From NCBI RefSeq assembly GCF_035046505.1, contig NC_089822.1, positions 2,610,501 to 2,674,500 on the forward strand: a stretch of DNA of 64,000 bases, in the 5' to 3' direction. The notes beneath the pieces are model-generated. The model did not search any database and was not told where the DNA came from. It worked only from the letters and a program-made list of their open reading frames with translations. The translations under genes and the position numbers were made by a program. This stretch comes from Tiliqua scincoides (lineage: Eukaryota; Chordata; Lepidosauria; Squamata; Scincidae). Shown here piece by piece: positions 1-11,240 of this stretch (the stretch's first letter is position 1; each line of letters starts with the position of its first letter).

Positions 1-8
1 ATGGTAGA

Positions 9-841
9 CAGTGGTGTAGCTAGTTCACTTGACACCTAGGGCGCATAAATTTTTGTCACCCCTATATAACAAAATTGTCATTAGGTAAGGGAGGCTTGCC
101 AGAATGTGGAATGAAATTGGGTACCAGTTGGAAGGGGAGCCCAGGTCTGCCCGGCATAGATCTGGGTTCCCAAGTTTGGATGGGAGCCCAGATCTACCTG
201 CCAAACAAATCTTGGCCAGAGGCCAAAGGTCATTCAAGAGCCCAAGTCTACTGGGCTGGTTGACCTGGGCTCTGGTTTACATAGTGCTCATACCACCCCC
301 CCCAAACACGAACATTGGATCCCACCCTAGTGTAACCCTCCCACCAGATGTCACCTTGTTAACACCTTATTGGTTCCATGCTGTGACATAACATCTCATT
401 AGCTCTTTGAACAATTAGTCTCGTTGGTCTATTTTACATAAGACAGTTATATTTTTGGTTTCTGGTTTTGTGGCCATAACTTTTGGTAGGTTGGCAACCT
501 TCAGTCTCGAAAGACTATGGTATAAGACTACAGCACCCAGTATTCCCAGGCGGTCTCCCATCCAAGTACTAACCAGGCCTGACGCTGCTTAGCTTCCGAG
601 ATCAGACAAGATCGGGCATGTGCAGGGTAACAGTTGCTGCCATAACTTTTGACAGAATGGAGATTTCACCTTGAATTTGTTTCATTGTATTCTGCTGCAA
701 ACTACACATTGAATGGTATATAACATGTTGAGTATTATTCCTAACTGCAGTTCTAGCAATTTTGGTCACCAGTGGTGTCACCGCTCTGAGGGTGACACCC
801 AGGGTGGATCACCCACCCCCACCCCGTCAGCTACATCCCTG
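9..841. mobile_element. hAT-like non-autonomous element
   Basis: The left end reads CAGTGGTGTAGC. The right end, reverse-complemented, reads CAGGGATGTAGC. The element is flanked by ATGGTAGA (1-8) and ATGGTAGG (842-849), an 8-bp duplication with one mismatch. No transposase frame is visible. It is interrupted by a 5S-derived SINE at 486-638. A related copy lies at 35381-35907 (shared blocks GGCCATAACTTTTG and TATATAACATG). Superfamily is inferred from duplication length and the CAG start. Confidence 0.65.
486..638 (-). repeat. 5S rRNA-derived SINE
   Basis: Read on the minus strand, 638 to about 524 follows vertebrate 5S rRNA, including blocks such as GTCTGATCTCGGAAGCTAAG and TAGTACTTGGATGGGAGACC, so it would carry the internal 5S promoter. 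The last ~38 bp (523-486) is not 5S. It matches the 3' end of the LINE copies at 36659-37042 and 63112-64000 over 33 nt. A perfect 13-bp duplication, GCCATAACTTTTG (473-485 and 639-651), flanks the insertion. The head carries several differences from 5S, so this is a SINE and not a 5S gene. Confidence 0.88.
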
Positions 842-849
842 ATGGTAGG

Positions 850-2342
850 TTTAGGGATATTTTATTTTAATTACAATAAACAATTTTTAAAGAAACCCAT
901 GCATCAAGATGAGCACTCCAGCTTGGTAAAGAATTTGTTTGATTACTTAGTGATGGGACAGAGCTATGCTAGTGGAGAAAGTTCTATGCTAGTGGAGAAA
1001 CTACAAGAAAACTCATACATGAATTGAGAAATTCCAGCACATTTCAGCATTCAATGTTCACTTTTGTATTTAGTAAGTTTGATAGAAGTTCATTTGGCAG
1101 GATCCATCCTTGGAAGAACTGGAAGAATTTTGCTTAATGCCATGTCCTACAAAGCCAGTTCTTTCCAGTGAGTTCACCCTCAAGCTGTCCGAATCCCTGT
1201 GTAAGTTACAAGATTGCCTTAAACAGGAGTAACAAGATAAGATGGTATAAAACCATATCCACCATTTACAGGGATAATGTAAAGGCTACAATATATCAAA
1301 GGCTTCTGCTTGTTACATGAGCTTTTCTAAATACTATGACTCATGTTCTCTGTGGCCTTGCTGGATTATAGAGAACAAACTACTGAAGGCAAGGAAGCAG
1401 GTTGTTGACACCAAGGAATTCTCACCTTTCCACCAGCTGCAGTAGATGAAGCAACCTACTTCTTGTGCCAATGAAGGTGGGGAAAAAATGGGAAGGGAGG
1501 TTACTAACCAGGGGCTTTTGCAAACCAAAGAACTGGTTTGGATTTTTGGCCATCCAATGGCCATCCAATGCTGTTAGAGATGCTGTGGCACTTTCAAATG
1601 TAAGCACAGGTGCTTCCCAGCAGGGACACACATGCCTCTTTTCAAGAGAACAGAAGAAAGCGGAGAAAACAGGTCTGTGGAAGATTTGTCAGATGTGACA
1701 ATGCATTTTTCCTTTTAAATGTATCTTCCTTTTGCATAACAGGTTCCCAGTCACCAAAAGAACAACCCCCTAACAGCAAGTACTAAACACACTTGGTGAT
1801 TTTAAACATTACTTTGCATGCTGTCGATTGCTTCTGCACCGCAGAGGAGCACCGCGTCTGTCCTGGCATCACTGTACTTGCTGCAGTCACAGAATCTCTC
1901 TCAACAGCAGAGGCTTCTTCTGAACTGCATTCCAGTGCAGAGTACAGCCCACTAATACAGTGTCCGCATGCAACTGCAGCTGCATTAGTGAACAGAGAAA
2001 GTGGGATACATAAATGCAAGCAAGAAGGTGAGCACTTGAGGTATTCATTTGAGAGCCACACAGAGAAGCAAACAAAAATGGCTCTCTATTGCATATTTAA
2101 CAACCCAAATTTTGTGTGTGTGGTAACAGAAGCGCCGACATGCTCCCTTGTTATACCCACTAATGTGGAATGACAACAGCTGTGTTCTGGTTGTTTTTCC
2201 ACTGCTGTAGTACAGGGAGTTCTACAGCAATGAGGGAGGCTGTAGTAGGTCATACCAGCAAACACCCTGAAGGACACAAGGAGGGTTCCTCTTAACAGCT
2301 CTGTGCCTCTAAATGAGGTGGCATTTGGACAGGGAACCAACA
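850..2342. other. Downstream flank, nothing recognised
   Basis: Between the hAT element and the proposed end of the UBE2R2 3' UTR there is no frame with a recognisable protein and no repeat that I can name. The short frames here look like chance. Confidence 0.5.
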
Positions 2343-2354
2343 ATACAGAGGTAC

Positions 2355-2372
2355 TTTATTTCACATTTTATT
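2355..2372 (-). terminator. Paired AATAAA poly(A) signals, distal
   Basis: On the minus strand two AATAAA hexamers lie 12 bp apart (2372-2367 and 2360-2355). Cleavage would be expected roughly 10-30 bp further on, near 2330-2345. Proposed as the distal end of the UBE2R2 transcript. Confidence 0.5.
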
Positions 2373-4293
2373 AGTAGACAGAGTTGCCAAAAACTAGAAT
2401 TGCCAAAGGGGATGGGGGAAGACAACACAAAAATGCATTAATCAGGTTTAATTATATCAACCAAAAGGAAGAAACACACTATCCGGGATTTCCACTCTAA
2501 AAAAAAAAGCTGGGGTGCTTCCTGCTGGTCTCAGAATAGTTAACTGCATTAGAAATGGTTTCTGCATCAAAAACAAGGGGCAGGAGAAGTTGGGTTTCTG
2601 AGAGATCGAGAGTACAGATGGCTCAAGTAGCGTTTATCACCTTCAAACATGTAAATATGTTTGAGCTTGTATCTCTGTTGGATTTCAAGACCGGGAAACC
2701 AGCAAGTCAACAGGCAACGATCCCTTGAAGGGTGGGGATGAGTCAGCCTGGCCCAGCGGGCAGCAAAACCCTCTTGGAGCAGGTGCTTTGCTTCCCTCCA
2801 AAACAAAGTCACAGCAAGGGGAGGACAGCGGTCTAATAATGCATCTCACACCACCAAGCTCGAGAAGACAAGTTACTGGAGCGCATACAGTGAAAACGGT
2901 CAAAGTACAAGAAAGAGCTGAGAGATGCAGTTCCCTTGTTTCAAACCAGGCCAAGAGTACCGACTCCACCTCCACTGCGCAGATCAGGGCATATAAGGAA
3001 TCTGCCCTGTCTGCTCAGCAAGGGGGCACTTCACAGTTCCCTGCTGTGGCACAGAATGCTCTGTTTACAGAGCCACACGCTCTCCAAGAACAACCTTACT
3101 CCAGAAGTGCCCCCCACAGTTGGATTGTCTTGAACAAATCACAGTTGGTTGCATTTTGGTTTCCATTTTTACAGTCCTGCTTGACACCCTCTCTCCCCCC
3201 CCCCCCATGCCTCTTTAAGCAATTAGGACTGTTCCACAATTTGAACGCAGAAGCTGAAATGGGCCAAGTCAGCCACCCTCATTACAGCCAAGGGATCCAC
3301 AGTTGCAACAGAAGCCTGAGACATATAGCTCATTCCACTGGATGAACAGGATTCTCACAGACGGTGGCTGGGGGGAGGGGCAACAGATACCAGTCGAGGA
3401 CTGGCTTCCCCAAAGGGGTCCATGGCGGCTTCAGTTCACTCCACAAGGCTGCCTAGAATCCATGGCTACTGACGAGCCTGCTTCTGTGCTGCAGCTTCAG
3501 GGCAGAGCTCTTCAGGGCGAAGGCACAGCGCCAGGGTATTCACCCATCCTTGTCTACATGATAAACTGAAGTTGTGTGAATGACATCATGCAAGAAAGCA
3601 GAGGGTTGCATTACAGTCATGGCCAAGATATCCACCTACCACAAGGTCACAGAGGATTGGCACAACAGTGATCACATGGTTTCTGTCACTGACTTAACTC
3701 TTTGATGCTAAATTTTGTCCCACCCCAACCCATTTTCCTTGCAAAGTTCAAAGGCGCAGTAGATCCCTTGTATAAAGCTATCCTGAATACATCACTGCTC
3801 GAGGAAGGGGTGCGCACTGCAGACCATAAAGCCAGTCATTTTTTGTTTAAATCCCTCCAAGAGGCATTGCTCTAGCTAGGCATCACAGCCCAAGCATGCT
3901 CTTAGCATTACGCTCATTAGTGAGTATACCATGCCCTCAACAGCTTTCACCTCTGGCAAGAGCCCAGAGAATCTCATCTAAGTAAACCCACAGACCCTGG
4001 TTTCTGCCCCCCTCCCCCCACCCCTATGCTAAACAGCACTTCCTTTCAAGGTTGATCAGATTGTTCTGCCCTAGTTGGGCACACCCCACACCCTGGGGCA
4101 GAAGGGAGCAGTCACAATTGCTCCCAAGGAAAACACAGTATGCTTGAGAGCTCTGTCCCACAGGAGAGAGCCTGTTGCAGCTGACTCTGCCTTCAGAGAG
4201 AGGCCTTGTGACAGCAGTGGTCAACTGTCTCCCCCGCCCAGATAAAGCAACTCGAGGGTGCAGTGGGACAACAATACAGAGTGCTTTGAAGTG

Positions 4294-4299
4294 TTTATT
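4294..4299 (-). terminator. AATAAA poly(A) signal, proximal
   Basis: A minus-strand AATAAA lies about 790 bp after the UBE2R2 stop. It would give a shorter alternative 3' UTR. No experimental support can be seen from sequence. Confidence 0.4.
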
Positions 4300-5084
4300 G
4301 GAAGGTTCATATCACAAGACAACCACCCCAAGCCTCAATTCAACTTCTTGGGGGCTACAGCCCCTCTCAATCCAGGCTCCCTCCCCCCTCCACACATTTT
4401 GTAGCACTGCAATGGAATACTGGACTTGTCAGCACCCTGTCTTGTCAAGCTCACTACCCCGGAGCTTATACTTCCTGCCCAAGACCTGAAAAGAAGGCGA
4501 GGGGCAGGGGAGAACCACCAGCACAAGGCCAAACAAGTGAGCACCCCATCACAGTCACTGGAGCAGCAATATCTTGGCAGGGGCCCTGCAGCCAATTCAC
4601 TGTCGTTCTCATCTCCGTTTAAAAACCCCGGCTCCTGGGGAGGAACCCCCCGCCCCACAGTCTCTGGCGTGAAATACATTAAACATCCGGATGAAAGAGA
4701 CTGTGTTTAATTCAACACCCTAAACACAGAGCAAGCCTGTTGTGTTGTGAATGTTCCTGGAGGGGGTGGTGGCGAAGAGGAGCAACTTTGTGGGGGGGGG
4801 GGGAGAAAAAGGCCAGGACGTGGGGTGGGGCAGAGAATAATGCAAGTTTCAAGACACTCTGTGGGGAGCTCGTGTTTGCTAAGAGGTCCAAATAAACAAA
4901 GGGGAAAGAGTGGGATCCATACAGCAGGAGAAAGCAGGAGGTGCAGGTTTCGTTGGTATCCCCCCACCCCCTCCACCGGTGTGTATATATATATTTATAT
5001 ATTTTTTGCTGAACTGTCACCAGGTTACGACTGCTCCCCTCTGGCCACACGGGCAGGGCAGTGCGGGGGAGGGGCTGGGGCAGG

Positions 5085-5310
5085 TCACGACTCCTCGTTG
5101 CCAGAATCATCGTCATCGTAACAATCAGCATCCTCCTCCTCCTCCTCCTCGTCTTCATCATCTATGTCGTCGTCGTACAAGTCGTCATAAAGCAAATCCG
5201 AACTGTGGTCATTGGAAGGCACTTTAGTTTTGATGCAGTACTCGGCCAGCGTGGTTGGAACCTTCACACCGTCCTTCTCCGCTTCTGCCTTGGTTGCCTG
5301 GACTTGTTTC
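5085..5310 (-). CDS. UBE2R2: UBE2R2 exon 5 (C-terminal exon)
   Basis: This exon encodes residues 167-240 of the ubiquitin-conjugating enzyme E2 R2 plus the last base of the Arg166 codon. UBE2R2 is the CDC34 paralog that transfers ubiquitin from E1 to substrates with cullin-RING ligases. The acceptor reads CTTGCAG|G and the stop is TGA (minus strand 5087-5085). The frame opens with KQVQATKAEAEKDGVKVPTT and ends DDDDSGNEES. The D/E-rich acidic tail is the part that in this family binds the cullin basic canyon. The ending separates it from CDC34, whose tail differs. Relative to the human protein as I recall it (238 aa), the glutamate run after DDED has two extra residues, and SNDN is SNDH. The run is coded by a GAG/GAA microsatellite on the coding strand (about 5131-5155), a plausible source of the length change. 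Confidence 0.97.
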
Positions 5311-6390
5311 CTGCAAGGCAGAGAACCGAAGGCCCGACAGTTAGGCACACTCTGCCCAGCCAAGGGCAGCGGCCACATCATCGCGCGACTCCGCCCTCCA
5401 TCAGCTCTGAACACTCTTCCTGTGCCCAGGGGTGCCCGGCCTCCACAAGCAGCAAGGAGGCCAAGCAAGGCTGTGGAGTGAGGGCAGGAGACTAGCTCAG
5501 GGAACTGTCTGGCTGGGCAGATTTCTGCAGTCCAAGTTCAGAGACAAGTTCCTCCTAACAGCGTTCCTCCAATGGATGATGGTCCCAACTCAGGATTGGA
5601 AAGCCAGGAAATCCACCTCATTCTGCCCTTGGCCATGGGTGCGGAGGAAGAATCTGGCCCCCTGTCCCACTGGACCCCACCCCCAGTACTCTGCTTGAAA
5701 GCCTTTCTATCTCGAGCAGTTGGCCAGAGCAGAGAGAAAAACATAAGTATAGGATCTGGGTCAAGTCTCGATTAAAATGCAGCCTTATGCTGCTGCTTGG
5801 CATATAAGACAGTGTGGGGAGGAGAGAGGAGAGCGTGCCCTGCATGTGTGTTTGTCCAGATCAGGAAAACCTACAGGACTCATTGAGGGGAAGTTGGCAA
5901 AGTGCTACTTCTCTGAAGGCCAAATGAGAGGAGGACCCCACCCCACCCCACCCCACCCCGTTGTCTCAGAGGAAGATAACACTGCAGCCATCCAGCTAGG
6001 GCCTCAAGCACCAGCAGTTGCAAGGCTTCACTGCACACTGCCTGGGGAAAACCAGGGAGCCAACAGGACAGACAATGTTGGGCTGGACAGATCAGTGGTC
6101 TTTCAGGCTTCCTCTCACCCCTCCTCAAGCACTGCCCACAACTCAGGCTGTCTGCAGAGGCCTCAGGCTTCTCCCCAGTCCAAAAGGGTCCCGGGGCCAG
6201 TGATGGGCAGGACTTCCCTCACCCCAGGACCCTGGAGAGTCCATGCCAGTCAAGACAGACACACTGGCCAAGACTGAGTAAGACAGCTTCAGAGGCTCTC
6301 CTGAGGCCAGTTTTGAAGCGGATCCCAGGAAGAAAGCCCTTCCCCCACTGCCCAACCCAGGAGGAGGAGCAGCAGCAGCTGCGGGCTTAC
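5311..6390 (-). other. UBE2R2: UBE2R2 intron 4
   Basis: A 1080-bp intron with donor GTAAGC at the 6390 side and acceptor TTGCAG at 5316-5311. It is C/T-rich with a short CCCCA repeat near 5938-5957. No gene or nameable repeat is seen. Confidence 0.9.
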
Positions 6391-6525
6391 CGAATGATTT
6401 CTGCGTATTCTTTGTCTTTTCCTTTGCTGTCCCTCCATTTTCTGAACATGACAGAAGCATCGACATTTGCCGGAGAGAAGGTGTTGGGCTCGTTAAGCAA
6501 GGAGATTACGCTCAGCAGGATAGTC
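6391..6525 (-). CDS. UBE2R2: UBE2R2 exon 4
   Basis: A 135-bp exon encoding residues 122-165, with split Arg codons at both ends (Arg121 AG|G and Arg166 CG|G). The frame begins [20 protein letters not shown] and continues [20 protein letters not shown] before AEII. This is the C-terminal half of the UBC fold, including the LLNEPN segment typical of E2 enzymes. The acceptor is TTCCTCAG|GACT and the donor CATTCG|GTAAGC. The phases at both junctions match exons 3 and 5 exactly. By eye it shows no amino-acid difference from the vertebrate family as I recall it. Confidence 0.97.
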
Positions 6526-8531
6526 CTGAGGAAGCAGGAGAAAGAGGCATGTGTCAGGCGGGCTGCATCTGAGGGAGTGTTTCATGGTTCTTGAGCTTCC
6601 AGAGCTGGTTCTCAGCACCTTCTGACACATTCAGGACAGCTCAAGTCAAGCAGTTTCTACCACAGGACTTGCCATGTGTGTTCAGAGGGGAGTTCGTGCA
6701 AGGCAGGGAATCACTGGACTTGCACTCTTGAGTAAGTGGCATCGCTCACACCTGGCGATCCAGGGAGGAGCAGCTCCTGGAATCTGTGGCAGCCCCCTTT
6801 CCCCAAAGCCTCAGAATCCCACCTCAGGGATTTTCTGAGCTCCTGCTTCCCATACAGCCACTTAACTGGGAGCGCTGAGGACCAAGCCTGGGATTTCCAG
6901 ACGCCTTGCCAGCGCTTCACCACTGATCCAAGACTTCCAGTGCTGCACACAAGCACCGTCTGCATGGGATGCAGTGAGTGCAGACCAGAGCATGAAGAGA
7001 AGCAGCCCTGAAGTGGGGCACGGGTGTGTGCTGGAGTCAATGCATGTTAGTACACCCCTCCCCCAGAGCTGCCTGGGGGCCGGTCATCAACAGCAGGAGC
7101 TGGCAGCCTACAGCCTGTAGACTGGATCTGGCCTGCCACCCAAAGTCAGCCAGCCTAGGTGGAGCTTGGCTTGTGAGGCAAAGCCTCCCACCCAAGTTGC
7201 TCCGCATTGGACAGGACACGGCAGAGCTTCTGGTGCTCGCTGAGTTCCTTTGCCAGGCAGCAGGTGGTTCTGCTGCTCCCTGTTTGTTTCACTCCCAAAC
7301 TGAGCTGTGTGTGCTTCTCCTGGGAGCTTAGCAACCTGGAAGTTCAGTGAGGATGTCATTGCCAAACGTCCAGCCCCTTTGCCTGAAAAGGTTGCTGATC
7401 ACGGATCTACAGCCAAGAGAAGGAGAGAGAAAAACCAATAGTGGGGATCACGCGGGGCCAGTCAACAGGCTGTGGAAACCAGGGAAGCCCAAGGTGCTCC
7501 AGCAAAGTCTTTTTGGAAGGAGCAAGTCCTGAGGAGAAAGTGGTGTGGTCTCAAATGGATGCCATTGAAGGAGAGGGATGCATAGATGAAGCAAGGACGA
7601 ACTCTGAAGCAGGGATGAGGAGCATGTAGTGGGGGGGGGGAAGCCAGAAGAGAGACTGGAGTAGATGCCCAAAAGAGGCATATGGGGTTGTGCCCAAATG
7701 CAGCAGGCATCCTTTCCAGTTCGCAAATCTAGAACTTGTAGCTTTCAGCACCTGTGGGGTTGGGCAGTGCACATCCTAGGCACATGGAGAAGAGGCAGTG
7801 CTAGCCAGTGGGAAGTTGGCCTGGTGAGAAGCCAGGGAGGTGCCCCCCCCACACTATGGTGCAATCAGGCTGCCAGCCTTCCATCACAGCACTGAAAGAC
7901 CCCCAATTCCGACAGCCTTCCTGGGCTCTGGCCACCTGCTATATTGAACAGACACATGGGGAAAGCAATTCCTTCCCCAGCCCCCAAGTGGCTAAATGAG
8001 ACAACGCAACAAGACCGAATGAACAACTACAAAGGGCTTTCCCACAAGTAAACAGAACAATTGCCGCAGCGGCCACACACGGGCCCCCAACAGTCGACCC
8101 TGCCAGAGTCCATTTTGGCTCCATGATTTAGAAGCCGGCTCTGGAGTGATTCACTCCCAGAGATCTTTGTAACTGTTAGTCCATGCCTGCCATTAATGAA
8201 CTTTTCAATACTGGCCATTTCTGCAGCCTCCAGAGGCCCAACCTGCCGCGCAGCCCCCACTGAAAACAAGTCGGTGGCCCACAGACAAGCTGGAGTGAGA
8301 CCGAAGCACACTTGGATGAGGTGACCTCCAGGTGCCTCGCTTCACTCTTGCAGCAGGATTGATCCAGATTTTTATGCAGTTGCACCTGTAACAATCATGC
8401 CAAACTCTCTGCAGCAGACCTAAAATCTGCTGGAGCCAGAGTTGGAGTTAGGGTTTTGGAAGTTTAAACATTATGGAGAGGGAAGCCGAGAAACACTGGT
8501 GTGCTTGGACCCAGGCTCTGCATCACCTTAC
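6526..8531 (-). other. UBE2R2: UBE2R2 intron 3
   Basis: A 2006-bp intron. It contains one hAT-like element at 7094-7404. The rest has no recognisable gene or repeat, only a poly-G run near 7630. Confidence 0.9.
7094..7404. mobile_element. hAT-type MITE in UBE2R2 intron 3
   Basis: Flanked by ATCAACAG (7086-7093) and ATCTACAG (7405-7412), an 8-bp duplication with one mismatch. The left end is CAGGAGCTGGCAGCC. The right end reverse-complemented is CCGTGATCAGCAACC, a decayed version of the same type. The same family, with the internal end block GCTGAAAAGGTTGC, recurs at 52411-52685. Confidence 0.6.
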
Positions 8532-8629
8532 CTGACATTCTGGGTTGGATTCCACCTTTCAGATGGCAGCTCTCCACTTTGAGGGTCATCTACAGGTGGG
8601 TGAAGGATTGAAATACAGACGTCTCCATT
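8532..8629 (-). CDS. UBE2R2: UBE2R2 exon 3 (catalytic cysteine)
   Basis: A 98-bp exon encoding residues 89-120 plus two bases of Arg121. It begins [20 protein letters not shown] and continues [12 protein letters not shown]. Counting from the known 59-residue first exon, the cysteine of NGDVC is Cys93, which forms the ubiquitin thioester. The stretch [17 protein letters not shown] contains the acidic insertion loop characteristic of CDC34/UBE2R and UBE2G enzymes, used for K48-linked chain building. The acceptor is CTTGCCAG|AATGG and the donor AATGTCAG|GTAAGG. All key residues are present, so the gene appears functional. Confidence 0.97.
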
Positions 8630-10137
8630 CTGGCAAGAGAGAGACAGGTGGTCAGGACATGCAGACACCCACCTCAGCACAGACCCCCCCCCCCCCAAAT
8701 ACCTCAGCCTCGTTTATCCTCTCAGCTTCACCATGAGGAGGCTGGGCAGGGATACACAGTAAGACTTCTCGAAAACAAAAGGGGAGAGCATATATCCCTG
8801 CAGCCTAAGTAACCCTCAAAGGGCTCTCTACACCCCTTGCAAGTGGCTGCAGTGGTCCGCCTTGGGCGTTCTGGTGCTTGGGCACAAAAGCAGCAGGAAC
8901 TGTGTTTTCCTTGGGGGTTCCCTTGATGAGCATCCAGAATCCACAGAACTCCAGCAGGGGGAGCCAGAGCTCTCGGAAAAAGAAGAACTGCCTTCAGCCC
9001 TCTGCTGGTCCGGAGCTCCATGCCAAAGCAGCCCCAACACACACCCTGTAAGATTGATAAATCTGTATGTCCTTTTTGCGCTGGGCATCCAAGGGGGCAA
9101 AGACATAAAGGAGAAAAAGTCCACCAGCACGCACGGATGGGTCCGCTTTGTGGGCTCCAGAGTATACGGCATCGCAGCTTACGAAAGGGTGAGAACCGAT
9201 AGAGACAGGTGGAAAAAATGGTGGGAGTGGTTAGATGGGGTGAATCCACCTATAACGTGATGTATCTGTGTTCTAGTTAAACAGCTGATGTAATGTGACT
9301 GTAGTTGAAAACGAAAAATGTGATTTCTTTCCTTTGTATTATTTATTGTAGTATGAAACTTTTTTTAAAAAAAATCTATACCCCCCCCAAATCTATATTT
9401 GCCAACACACACCCTGCTTTGTTCACCTTTGCATCTCCATATGGAAGGGTGGGGGGCTGAGGGGGGTGAACAGGAACTCCCAGTGGTGTGGGTAGCTAAG
9501 GGGAGAGATAGTCACCTTGCCCATGGGGCAACTTGACTATTTCCCAGTCTCCCCTTCAGTTGCACCTAAGATGGGAAGGGAGACCAGCTGAATGGACAGT
9601 GGATGATGATTGGCTGTGTGCAGTGCTGTTGTTGGGGGTGGAGGAATCCCACCACTGATTATGTGTCTCGAAGGTTATGGTGCCATCATTAAAAGGGCGA
9701 CAGGTCACAGGGGTTTTGCAGTGCGGGCTGGTTGGCCTCCCCAAGAGAAAGACGGCTAAGACAGACACACAATTGTCCTGCTTTGTGACCTCAACCCCTC
9801 CCCGCCTCAGGGGTACTGGTGATCCTGAAGGTAATCCCTCGAGCCTACAGCTGCTGCTTTTAAATGCCAGGATTAAAAAGCTGCTGCTTTCAACATGAGG
9901 CCTGCCTGACCCAGGACTTTACCCTGGCAGGCACCAGAGACCTGGCTGGATGAGGCAGGAGGGCTGGGTCTCCCTCAGCTCTGTCCACCAGGTTTCTTGG
10001 TGCTGCAGCAACCACAGCTACAGGGATGGGAAGTCAGGGTCATGATGGTCTGATAGGACGCAATTCCCCTTATTATTAAGATTTACACCCTGCTTTTCAA
10101 CACAAAGTAGTTTACAGAGAAGACCAAACAATGGGTA

Positions 10138-10406
10138 GCCCAATCCTGCATTCCCTGCTCCCTCTCCCGGCCCGTCTCCTCCCCTTCACCTCCCCCACCG
10201 CCTCAGAATGCCTCCTCCCCACCTCCCCCATGCCCCCACCTACCGCTCTGCTGCCTTGTGGTTCATGCAACTGCCGAGCGGCAGAGCTCCAGCGCTCACC
10301 CAGTGTTAGCCCAGCACCGGTGCTAGGGCCTGCAAACATGCCTTACGGCACGTTGGCACCAGTGCGTGCCAGCAGTGAGCTGGTGCACACTGCATAGGAT
10401 TGGGCC
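10138..10406. repeat. Fold-back repeat with GCCCAATCCT ends
   Basis: It begins GCCCAATCCTGCA and ends TGCATAGGATTGGGC, which are inverted copies of each other. The interior is pyrimidine-rich on the plus strand to about 10250. The element at 18401-18576 has the same kind of ends. It is probably a short MITE or SINE-like repeat, but no clean duplication flanks it. Confidence 0.45.
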
Positions 10407-10680
10407 CTAAATGGCTCGCTGTCCCCAAAAGGGCTCACAATCTAAAAAATATGCAGAAGAAACACCAGAGAACAGCCATGACAAGAGACAGGGGCTTGAG
10501 TGAAGTTTTCCCCTGCTAAATACAGGCATCCCCCCCAACCACAGTTTCACTTTTCTGAGGTTCTCCCCCCCCCCGTTTTTTACTTATCTATGTGCCTTTG
10601 CAGCACTCTTCCTATATAGCCCTTCCTGCTACAGAACACTAGAGGAGGAATGCAAGAAGCAAGCAGTCAAAACACTAGAG

Positions 10681-11046
10681 TAGTGGTTCTCACACATTTA
10701 GCACTGGGACCCACTTTTTAGAATGAGAATCTGCCAGGACCCACCGGAAGTGATGACATGACCGCACGTGACATCATCAAGTAGGAAAATTTGCCTTAAC
10801 AATCCTAGGCTACAATCCTACCCACACTCACCCAGGAGTAAGTCCCATTTACTATCATTATTAAAAGAATATAAATAATAGCTTGCTAAAATTACAGGTC
10901 TGTAACATTTCCCCAAATGCAGTCACATACCATGGTAGAATCAAGTCTAATATATGAAAAATAAAATACTGAAATGAATGGGGACCCACCTGAAATTGGC
11001 TCGCGACCCACCTAGTGGGTCCCGACCCACAGTTTGAGAAACACTG
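10681..11046. mobile_element. hAT-type MITE, family A, copy 1
   Basis: A perfect 8-bp duplication, CACTAGAG, flanks it (10673-10680, 11047-11054). The ends are TAGTGGTTCTCACAC (first base decayed from C) and, reverse-complemented, CAGTGTTTCTCAAACTG. It includes the internal block AGGTCTGTAACATTTCCCC and no coding capacity. Other copies lie at 38208-38437 (right part only) and 45536-45900. Confidence 0.88.
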
Positions 11047-11240
11047 CACTAGAGGAGGGAGACAGCCAGAATGTTAACAGGAAACAGGAAGCAGTCCCAC
11101 TTCCTGTTAGCGTTCTGCTGTTTCTCTCCTCTAGCATTCTGGCTGATTGCTTCTCGCATTCCTCCTCTAGCTTTCTGTAGCAAGATGGTCTGTATAGGAA
11201 GAGACATTAAAAAGATCACGTAAGTATAGAGTTTGCTTTT

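Larger units (their letters stand above)
2343..5084 (-). other. UBE2R2: UBE2R2 3' untranslated region (proposed)
   Basis: This is minus-strand sequence following the UBE2R2 stop codon. It has no interspersed repeat that I recognise, unlike the introns, which fits a transcribed 3' UTR. It contains a TA-rich tract at 4981-5005, homopolymer C/G runs near 3190 and 4790, and candidate poly(A) signals at 4706-4711 (ATTAAA), 4294-4299 and 2355-2372. The far boundary is inferred from the last signal pair. The transcript may also end at the nearer signals. Confidence 0.55.

Noticed and set aside
525-633. Functional 5S rRNA gene
   Set aside because: It carries several base differences from vertebrate 5S, is fused to a LINE-type tail and is bounded by a 13-bp target duplication. 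It is a SINE.
2725-3345. 206-codon plus-strand open frame
   Set aside because: No recognisable domain, low-complexity C-run inside, and it lies opposite the UBE2R2 3' UTR. Taken as chance.
8862-9260. Frame ending RDRWKKWWEWLDGV, possible L1 ORF2 end
   Set aside because: The resemblance is limited to a few Trp/Lys-rich residues and an A-rich stretch afterwards. No other L1 motif was found, so it was left uncalled.
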